NCBI GenBank assembly: GCA_046723355.1
Contig: JBKOUJ010000096.1
Location: forward strand, 1 to 14,039
Source: 13-2-20CM-68-14 sp046723355
Lineage (GTDB): Bacteria > Actinomycetota > Thermoleophilia > Gaiellales > Gaiellaceae
DNA length: 14,039 nt
Direction: 5' to 3'
Part shown: positions 9,139 through 14,039 of the stretch, in pieces
Numbering within the stretch: position 1 is the stretch's first letter
Layout of the letters: each line of letters starts with the position of its first letter
Notes under the pieces: model-generated
What the model was told of the DNA's origin: nothing
Databases searched by the model: none
The model's input: only the letters and a program-made list of their open reading frames with translations
Translations under genes and position numbers: made by a program

Positions 9139-9630
9139 TCATGCCTCGAACCTCAGCTCCGTCTCACCCACGCGCACGACGTCCCCGGGCGTCAGCTTCC
9201 GCGCGCGTGTCAGCTTGATCCCGTTCAGGTACGTGCCGTTGGTCGAGCCGATGTCCTCGACCCAGACGCCGTCGCGGCGCGGCTCGATGCGAGCGTGCTT
9301 CGCCGAGGCGTAGTCGTCACCGTCGAGAGCGAGGTCGTTCTGCGACCCGCGCCCGACCGTCAGCGGCGCCGAGTTGAGCATCCGGCCCTCGCCGGGCTTC
9401 AGCGTGGGGCTCGAGACGACGACGAGGCGTCCGGAGCCTTGGCCTCCGGCGTCGCGAACAGCGCGCAGCTCGTTCGCCTGGGAAGGCGCCAGGATGAAGC
9501 TCTCCTGCGGCACGCGCAGATCCTTGCTCGCCGTTCGAACGATCCGCCAGATGAACAGGTAGAGGAGGACGACGAATGCGATCTTGAGGATGAGCAGAAG
9601 CTCCTCGACCGCGATCGAGGCGAAGGCCAT
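9139..9630 (-). CDS. fhaB: Membrane-anchored FHA-domain protein, FhaB/FipA type
   Basis: This 163-residue phosphothreonine-reading adaptor has an N-terminal membrane helix (about 8-30), a short basic linker (31-70), then a forkhead-associated domain (about 80-162). FHA signature residues are visible: G93-R-G95, S109-x-x-H112 and the S-T-N-G-T-Y block (129-134). Its length matches mycobacterial FipA/FhaB (about 155 residues), which links kinase signalling to the division machinery. The frame stays open upstream to 9837, but that extension is Ser/Arg/Pro-rich and overlaps the fhaA FHA domain. The ATG at 9630, 1 nt after the fhaA stop, gives the family N-terminus and is chosen. The Thr that is phosphorylated in mycobacterial FipA (recalled as Thr36) falls near Gln42-Glu43 here, so that control site seems absent. 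Confidence 0.93.
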   Translation of the reverse strand: MAFASIAVEELLLILKIAFVVLLYLFIWRIVRTASKDLRVPQESFILAPSQANELRAVRDAGGQGSGRLVVVSSPTLKPGEGRMLNSAPLTVGRGSQNDLALDGDDYASAKHARIEPRRDGVWVEDIGSTNGTYLNGIKLTRARKLTPGDVVRVGETELRFEA

Positions 9631-9631
9631 G

Positions 9632-10408
9632 TCAGTCCCTGTTCTCCCGCTGGAAGACGAGCTGCGTCGACCCGACGGTGATTGCGTCGCCGGAGCGCAG
9701 CTTCGCGCGCTTGAGGCGGCGGCCGTTGACCTCGGTGCCGTTGGTGGAGTCGAGGTCGACCACCCAGTACGCGGAGCCTTCCTGCCGGATCTCGGCGTGG
9801 CGGCGAGAGACGTTGGGGTCGGAGACCTGGATGTCACAGTCCTTCGAGCGCCCGATCACGACGCGGCGCTTGTCGATCTCGTGCTGCTCGCTGTCCCACG
9901 AGAGCGTCACCACCTCGCGCTGGAGACCGAGCTCTTCCGGCGTCGCCGCCTGCGTGACGGGCTGCTTCGGCTTGTAGACCATCGTCGCGCCCGGCGCGAC
10001 CGCGGGTGCGGGCGCCTCCGGTGGGGGTGGCTCCGGGCCGCCCTGCGCCATTCGCGTCGCGATTCCGAATTCGCCGACGTCGAGATCGGGGTCGGTCTCC
10101 ATTAGTACGCGCGGCGCCGACAGCATCACGTACTTCTCGCGCCGCGCATTCTCGGCCAGGTAGTCCTGCAGCTCCGAGAGCAGCGATTCTTCGTAATCCT
10201 CGAACTGCGCCCGGTCGGCCGGCGAAAGGTAGAGCGTGTACTCGTTCGGCACGTACAGGCGCGACACCGAGATGACGCGGTGATCCTCCATTTCCTTGAC
10301 CAGCTTGCGGGCGAGCTCGACCGGCTGAACGTTCGTTCGGAACGCCCGTCCGAATACGCCTTCGAACAAGGATTCGATCTTGGCTTCGATGTTCCTGAGC
10401 ACGGTCAC
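9632..10408 (-). CDS. fhaA: FhaA-type protein: N-terminal DUF3662 domain plus C-terminal FHA domain
   Basis: This 258-residue cytosolic adaptor has the characteristic FhaA N-terminal domain (DUF3662, about 1-118), recognised by the VQPVELARKL-KEME pattern at 27-41. A Pro/Ala-rich linker (about 121-160) follows, then an FHA domain (about 166-255) with G186-R-S188, S201-R-R-H204 and STNGT (221-225). In mycobacteria FhaA binds phosphorylated partners such as the pseudokinase domain of the flippase MviN and is a substrate of the cluster kinases. This copy is shorter than the mycobacterial one (over 500 residues), mainly in the linker. The GTG start is preceded by GGTAAGG at 7 nt. It lies 26 nt downstream of the polytopic kinase and 1 nt upstream of fhaB, so all three are probably co-transcribed. 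Confidence 0.94.
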   Translation of the reverse strand: MTVLRNIEAKIESLFEGVFGRAFRTNVQPVELARKLVKEMEDHRVISVSRLYVPNEYTLYLSPADRAQFEDYEESLLSELQDYLAENARREKYVMLSAPRVLMETDPDLDVGEFGIATRMAQGGPEPPPPEAPAPAVAPGATMVYKPKQPVTQAATPEELGLQREVVTLSWDSEQHEIDKRRVVIGRSKDCDIQVSDPNVSRRHAEIRQEGSAYWVVDLDSTNGTEVNGRRLKRAKLRSGDAITVGSTQLVFQRENRD

Positions 10409-10434
10409 TGCAGGGCCTTACCCCGCCTGCGAGT

Positions 10435-12021
10435 CTAGCTTTCGCGTTTGACCGCCATCCCCAGGCAAGTAGCGAGAATTGTGGCTACTAGGGCGGCGTC
10501 GGGGAGGGTGGGATCGGGGGCCACGAGGCCTGCCAGGAGTGCGAGAGCGAAGGGCGCAATCCATCGCCGGCGGACGTGGGGAAGGACGGCTGCGGCCGCG
10601 GCGAGGATGAACGCCTCGAAGAGCAGGACCGGTTGAGCGGCGAGCGCATGCCACACGGCGGCGGCTGCGGTGAGCGGATCTGAGGTTCGGTTGAGCTCGA
10701 GCGGCGGCGCGGTCTCGCCGGTGAAGGGAATCGTCCCGCCGCGCAGGCCGGCCGCAACCGCTGCGATGAGAACTGCGGCGAAGACCTGGAGGCCCCGGAG
10801 GACGCTCCCGCGCAGGCGCTGCGCCGCCAGCGGGAGCAGTCCGAGCAGCGAGAGCGGCGCGAGCAGCGGGCCGGTCGCGAAAAGGAGGCCGCTTCGCGGC
10901 GCCTTCCAGTACAGGGCCACCCAGGCAAGCGCGACCGTCGTATAAGCCCAGGCGAGCCCGGCGGAGAGATTGCCCAGCGGCAGGATCGGCACCGCGAGCG
11001 CGAACGCGAGGCCGGCCCGCTCGCGGAAGAGCGTCAGCGCCGCCCCGACGGCGGCGAGCCCGAGCGGCCACCCCGAAGGGTAGAACGGCAGCGCGGCTGC
11101 TGCGGCTCCGGCGACGAGCGCCGAGGCCGCCGCGGGCGCGAAGCGCTCCGGGGAAGGCGGCGCGAACGTCGGAAGCGTCCGCTCGCGCCGCTCGCGCCGG
11201 TGGCGCGTAGCGCGCAGCGCGACGGCGAGCCGCGCCGCCGACGGCCGCTTCGCGGGGTCGACCGACAGCGCCCGGTCGACGAGCGCGATCAACGGCCGCG
11301 GGAGATCGGGCCGCGCGGTTGCCAGCGATACGGCTCCGGACTCGATCCGTCGCGCCGTGTCGAGCAGGGAGCCCTGCCAGAAGGGATGCCAGCCTGCGAG
11401 GGCTTCCCAGAGCAGGACGCCGACTGCCCAGACGTCAGCGGGCGCGCCCGACTCCTGGCCGCGCAGGCGCTCGGGCGGAATGTAGGCGAGCGTCCCGGGC
11501 ACGTCGCCGGCCGCGGTCAGCGTCTCCTCGCCGTCCATCCGCGCGAGCCCGAAGTCGAGCAGGCGAATCGAGACCCCATGTCCGTCGGCGAGGAGGACGT
11601 TCGACGGCTTCACGTCGCGGTGCACGATCCTGTGTGCGTGCGCGTGCGCAAGTGCCTCGCAGATCTGCGCGGCCGCCTCGAGGGCGACGGCGTCGTCGAC
11701 GTCGCCGTCCCGAAGAGCCTGCCGGAGCGTGCGGCCCGGAATGTACTCGTACGCGATGTAAACGTGGCGCGCATCCCGCGCGAGTGCATAGGCGCGCTGG
11801 CATCCCGGATGCCGTAGGCGCGCGGCCGCCGAGGCCTCACGCTCGGCCCGGGATGCAGACTTGCCTTCGCGCGGCACGATCTTGAGCGCCACCTCGACCC
11901 CTGTCGGCTCGTCGCGGGCAAGCCAGACCGAGCCGTTGCCACCGCTGCCGAGCGGCTCCAGCGGGCGGTAGCGGCCGAGGACGAGCTCGCTCGGCGCGAC
12001 AGCGAGAGCCGCTTCTGACAC
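10435..12021 (-). CDS. Serine/threonine kinase with C-terminal multi-pass membrane domain
   Basis: This 528-residue protein has an N-terminal kinase domain (about 16-272) with all catalytic residues: GSGGNG (25-30), Lys47, Glu62, HRD (134-136), Lys138, Asn141, DFG (156-158) and a PPE variant (182-184) of the usual APE. Thr167 and Thr169 in the activation loop are candidate phosphosites. A basic stretch (271-282) precedes about seven to nine hydrophobic segments (within about 295-523), with few charges between them and no PASTA or other soluble sensor. This differs from PknA and PknB, which have one helix. The membrane part may sense lipid, membrane state or a small ligand; that is speculation. 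As first gene of the operon it sits where M. tuberculosis has none, and it may replace PknA. The GTG start is the first possible start giving a complete kinase domain; no good Shine-Dalgarno is seen, and an 8-bp hairpin occupies that region. Confidence 0.92.
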   Translation of the reverse strand: MSEAALAVAPSELVLGRYRPLEPLGSGGNGSVWLARDEPTGVEVALKIVPREGKSASRAEREASAAARLRHPGCQRAYALARDARHVYIAYEYIPGRTLRQALRDGDVDDAVALEAAAQICEALAHAHAHRIVHRDVKPSNVLLADGHGVSIRLLDFGLARMDGEETLTAAGDVPGTLAYIPPERLRGQESGAPADVWAVGVLLWEALAGWHPFWQGSLLDTARRIESGAVSLATARPDLPRPLIALVDRALSVDPAKRPSAARLAVALRATRHRRERRERTLPTFAPPSPERFAPAAASALVAGAAAAALPFYPSGWPLGLAAVGAALTLFRERAGLAFALAVPILPLGNLSAGLAWAYTTVALAWVALYWKAPRSGLLFATGPLLAPLSLLGLLPLAAQRLRGSVLRGLQVFAAVLIAAVAAGLRGGTIPFTGETAPPLELNRTSDPLTAAAAVWHALAAQPVLLFEAFILAAAAAVLPHVRRRWIAPFALALLAGLVAPDPTLPDAALVATILATCLGMAVKRES

Positions 12022-12030
12022 CCGCGCACG

Positions 12031-12049
12031 TTCGCCGCCGAGCGGCGAA
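12031..12049. repeat. Perfect 8-bp hairpin 9 nt upstream of the kinase start
   Basis: TTCGCCGC, the loop CGA, then GCGGCGAA form a perfect stem. In the kinase mRNA it would end 9 nt before the GTG and occupy the place where a ribosome site should be. It could dampen translation, or act as a DNA operator. Confidence 0.5.
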
Positions 12050-12082
12050 AGCCTCTGTGCCCATCCGGCAATTGGCAGGGCA

Positions 12083-12122
12083 TTTCTGGCGGCGCCTGGC
12101 GACCCCAGTCACTCGCCAGAAA
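12083..12122. repeat. 9-bp inverted repeat with three CTGGCG half-sites
   Basis: The arms TTTCTGGCG (12083-12091) and CGCCAGAAA (12114-12122) are perfect reverse complements. A further CTGGCG (12096-12101) lies exactly 10 bp after the first, so two direct copies and one inverted copy are present; the second copy extends to a 7-bp pairing with TCGCCAG (12113-12119). The arrangement looks like an operator with alternative pairing of half-sites, or alternative RNA stems. The binding factor is unknown. Confidence 0.5.
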
Positions 12123-12199
12123 CGCGAGACCTTTACTGGACGGAGCACTAGCTGACGTAGCGGTTACAGTTGCTCGGCCGGTTTTCCCTGCAAGGAGCA

Positions 12200-13351
12200 A
12201 TGACCGAGCGCGACACCGATATCGAGTTCGACTTTTTCGAGGAGCCGGAGACCACGGAGGCTGCGCGTCCCGAGCGGCCGCCGGGAACGAGGCCACGCGG
12301 CCCGCGGCCGCCGATCCAGACTCCGCAGGGCATCACGCCGCTGCTACGCCTGGTCGGCCTGATCGCGTTCGCGATCGTGATCGTGCTCCTGCTCGTCTAC
12401 GCCATCCAGGGGTGCCAGTCCTCGAGCAAGCACGCGAAGTACGACAACTACATGAAGAAGGTCTCGCAGATCGCGTCGAACTCGCGCTCGATCGGCGTGC
12501 GCCTCACGTCACTGCTGGGTCAGCCCGGCCTGAAGGCGGCGGACGTGCAGACAAAGCTCGCCGGCCTGGCGCGCGACGAGCAACAGGACGTCGACGCCGC
12601 GCGCGCGATTGACCCGCCCGGCCGGCTCCGCGACGAGCATACGCGGCTCATCGACGCGCTGCAGTACCGCTACAGCGGCATCGTCGGGATCTCGGACTCG
12701 CTCCGCCAGGCTGTCGCGAGGAAGAATCTCGCGGCCGCCCAAGCCGGCGCGCTGCTCGTTACGCCGGCCGAGCGCCTGGTCGCGAGCGACGTCGTCTGGG
12801 ACGACAGCTTCCGTGACCCGTCCAAGCAGGTGCTGGCAAACCAGGGCGTGGGAGACGTGCGCGTCCCGAGCTCGGCCTTCGTGCAGAACCCGGACTTCTA
12901 CACGGCGAACGGCCTGGCGGCGGTGGTGACGAGGCTCCGCGGCGTCAGCGTCTCGCCGACCGCCGGCGGTCTGCACGGCACGAACATCGTCATGACCAAG
13001 GCGCTGCCGAAAGGCACGGAGCTCTCGACGAGCACGCGGCTGCCCGTCGTCGCGGGGACCGACCTGGGCTTCGCGGTCACGGTCGAGGACTCTGGCGACT
13101 CCGTCGAGGTGCACATCCCGGTCACGCTGACGATCACCGGGGGTACGAAGCCGATCGTGAAGAACCTGGTGATCGACCTGATCAGTCCGAAAGAGCAGAA
13201 GACCATCACGTTCCGCAATATCCAGCTCGACCCGTCCTTCTTCGGCTCCCAGTCGACGTCCGTGAAGGTGAAGGTCAACCCCGTTCCGAACGAGCACAAC
13301 GTCTCGAACAACAGCTCCGAGTACCCGGTCATCTTTACGCTGCCGCAGTGA
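12200..13351 (+). CDS. Single-pass membrane protein with extracytoplasmic CARDB-like domain, function unknown
   Basis: The 383-residue protein has four parts. An acidic cytosolic tail (1-20, with FDFFEEP and E17-T18-T19-E20) is followed by a Pro/Arg-rich linker (21-44) and one membrane helix (about 47-69). An exported helical region follows (about 75-215, probably coiled). The C-terminal beta-sandwich (about 285-383) resembles CARDB/Ig-like domains, judged from alternating strands and the closing N-x-V-S-N-N-S-S segment. No enzyme motif is seen. Orientation is predicted N-in. The ATG at 12200 is chosen over an in-frame TTG at 12170, because the MTERDTD start is followed at once by the acidic tail and AAGGAG precedes it, although only 2 nt away. 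The gene diverges from the kinase operon. The Thr pair in the acidic tail resembles the phospho-acceptor ETT of GarA-like FHA ligands, so it could be a substrate of these kinases; that is inference. Confidence 0.85.
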   Translation: MTERDTDIEFDFFEEPETTEAARPERPPGTRPRGPRPPIQTPQGITPLLRLVGLIAFAIVIVLLLVYAIQGCQSSSKHAKYDNYMKKVSQIASNSRSIGVRLTSLLGQPGLKAADVQTKLAGLARDEQQDVDAARAIDPPGRLRDEHTRLIDALQYRYSGIVGISDSLRQAVARKNLAAAQAGALLVTPAERLVASDVVWDDSFRDPSKQVLANQGVGDVRVPSSAFVQNPDFYTANGLAAVVTRLRGVSVSPTAGGLHGTNIVMTKALPKGTELSTSTRLPVVAGTDLGFAVTVEDSGDSVEVHIPVTLTITGGTKPIVKNLVIDLISPKEQKTITFRNIQLDPSFFGSQSTSVKVKVNPVPNEHNVSNNSSEYPVIFTLPQ

Positions 13352-13433
13352 GCACGCTACGCGTCCGGTTCGGCTGGACAACTCTCGTCGGGATGCGTCT
13401 CGTGGCCCAACGAACCGCTCTCGAACTTGCCCG

Positions 13434-13910
13434 ATGAGCACCACCGTGGCCGCGGCGATCGCGATCGCGGCCGGCGCCGTCGCGTTGCTCGCGCTGGTCG
13501 CGGCGGTGATGGCGTGGCGCACGCTGAAGCGCGTCCGCTCCGCGCAGCAGGTGCTGCTCGGCGGCGCGAAGGATGATCTCGTCGACTTCGCGGTCTCGCT
13601 GCAGGCGCGGATCGACGACCTCCACCGCGCCGTAGACGAGGTCGCCGCCGGCCTCGCGCGGGTCGACCGACGCGTCGACGAGTCGCTCACGAAGACCTCG
13701 ATCGTCCGCTACGACGCGTATGAGGGGACGGGCGGCCATCAGTCCGCGTCGGTAGCGGTGCTCGACGGCGCACGGAGCGGGATCGTGCTCAGCGCGATCC
13801 AGGGCCGCGACTACGCGCGCATCTACCTCAAGGAGCTCGAGCACGGCCGCGCCTCGATCGCCCTCTCGCCGGAAGAAGAGGAGGCTGTGGAACGCGCCAT
13901 GTCGCGCTGA
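13434..13910 (+). CDS. DUF4446 family membrane-anchored protein
   Basis: This 158-residue protein has an N-terminal hydrophobic helix (about 5-28), a predicted coiled coil (about 48-87, heptads such as LQARIDDLHRAVDEVAAGL) and a conserved C-terminal domain (about 88-150). The IVRYDAYEGTGG segment (90-101), the SGIVLSAIQGRDYARIY segment (115-131) and the closing LSPEEEEA match DUF4446, a widespread Gram-positive family of unknown function. It is normal length for the family. The ATG start gives the expected hydrophobic N-terminus; no clear Shine-Dalgarno precedes it. It follows the membrane-protein gene by 82 nt, a space in which no terminator or promoter was recognised, and precedes the HNH gene by a few tens of nt. 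The three plus-strand genes may be one transcript. Confidence 0.88.
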   Translation: MSTTVAAAIAIAAGAVALLALVAAVMAWRTLKRVRSAQQVLLGGAKDDLVDFAVSLQARIDDLHRAVDEVAAGLARVDRRVDESLTKTSIVRYDAYEGTGGHQSASVAVLDGARSGIVLSAIQGRDYARIYLKELEHGRASIALSPEEEEAVERAMSR

Positions 13911-13934
13911 GAGCGCCTGGCCCGGTGCTACTTT

Positions 13935-14039
13935 TTGCCTGTCTTGCAGCAGGTCTTGGTGTTGAACGCGAGCTATGAGCCGCTCAACGTGACGACGGTT
14001 CGGCGGGCGCATGTGCTCGTGTTCAAGGGCAAGGCGGAG
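13935..14039 (+). CDS. HNH endonuclease family protein, 5' end only
   Basis: Thirty-five codons are visible before the window ends. From Leu4 they read QQVLVLNASYEPLNVT and continue with a V-RRA-VLV-KGKAE pattern. This is the typical N-terminus of a family of about 170-residue bacterial HNH endonucleases common in actinobacteria; the HNH catalytic motif itself lies beyond the window. The start is uncertain: TTG at 13935 (giving MPVLQQV) or TTG at 13944 (giving MQQVLVL) both fit, and neither has a clear ribosome site. It is in the same frame as the DUF4446 gene, whose TGA ends at 13910, so it is a separate gene probably co-transcribed with it. Confidence 0.75.
   Translation, partial: MPVLQQVLVLNASYEPLNVTTVRRAHVLVFKGKAE

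Larger units (their letters stand above)
12022..12199. promoter_or_regulatory. Divergent intergenic control region between the kinase operon and the membrane-protein gene
   Basis: The 178 bp between the two divergent start codons must hold the promoters in both directions unless transcription enters from elsewhere. It contains an 8-bp hairpin next to the kinase start, a 9-bp inverted repeat with a third internal half-site, and AAGGAG (12192-12197) only 2 nt before the ATG at 12200. A weak plus-strand -10-like TACAGT lies at 12165-12170, but no matching -35 was found at normal spacing, so no promoter is called firmly. Confidence 0.55.

Noticed and set aside
9631..9837. N-terminal extension of fhaB to 9837
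   Set aside because: The added 69 residues are Ser/Arg/Pro-rich and overlap the fhaA FHA domain. The ATG at 9630 gives the family membrane-helix start.
12170..12199. TTG start at 12170 for the membrane-protein gene
   Set aside because: No ribosome site precedes it, and it adds ten residues that look like translated leader, including the AAGGAG of the ATG at 12200.
13352..13433. Terminator or promoter between the membrane-protein and DUF4446 genes
   Set aside because: Only a weak GTCC/GGAC pairing is present, with no T-run and no convincing -10/-35 pair.

Overview
The window is very GC-rich, densely coded bacterial DNA. The core gene order on the minus strand (Ser/Thr kinase, fhaA, fhaB, PP2C phosphatase, SEDS glycosyltransferase, class B PBP, PASTA kinase) is the conserved cell-wall and division signalling island of Actinobacteria, known in Mycobacterium as fhaA-fipA-pstP-rodA-pbpA-pknA-pknB. 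The variations seen here suggest a deep-branching, uncultured-type actinobacterium (Thermoleophilia-like: Gaiellales or Solirubrobacterales) rather than Mycobacterium or Streptomyces. They are a membrane-polytopic kinase at the head, no pknA next to pknB, ddl joined to pknB, and an alpha/beta-hydrolase-cyclase fusion at the tail. That placement is inference from gene content, not a search result.

Layout. 1-764 (+) is the 3' end of a helical, TPR-like protein that starts outside the window. It converges on, and overlaps by 18 bp, the minus-strand operon. That operon reads right to left: polytopic kinase (12021-10435), fhaA (10408-9632), fhaB (9630-9139), pstP (9029-8064), rodA/ftsW (8060-6753), pbpA (6756-5269), pknB (5101-3167), ddl (3170-2106) and the hydrolase-cyclase (2102-747). 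Most junctions are 4-nt GTGA overlaps or gaps of 1-26 nt. The two wider gaps (9030-9138 and 5102-5268) hold dyad-symmetric sequences. A 178-bp divergent region (12022-12199) with strong inverted repeats separates the operon from the plus-strand genes: a single-pass membrane protein with an extracytoplasmic CARDB-like domain (12200-13351), a DUF4446 protein (13434-13910), and the start of an HNH endonuclease (from about 13935) that runs off the window.

How the genes work together (family knowledge plus inference). PknB senses envelope or muropeptide state through four PASTA repeats. The second kinase carries a multi-helix membrane domain. The PP2C enzyme reverses phosphorylation, and FhaA and FhaB read phosphothreonine. 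The SEDS polymerase and the class B PBP build septal or lateral peptidoglycan, and Ddl supplies the D-Ala-D-Ala precursor. The most unusual items are the kinase's membrane domain, the divergent membrane protein whose cytosolic tail carries a GarA-like E-T-T-E segment, the apparently catalytically dead hydrolase half of the cyclase fusion, and the repeat-rich divergent control region. No phage, insertion sequence, CRISPR, rRNA or tRNA signal was seen.
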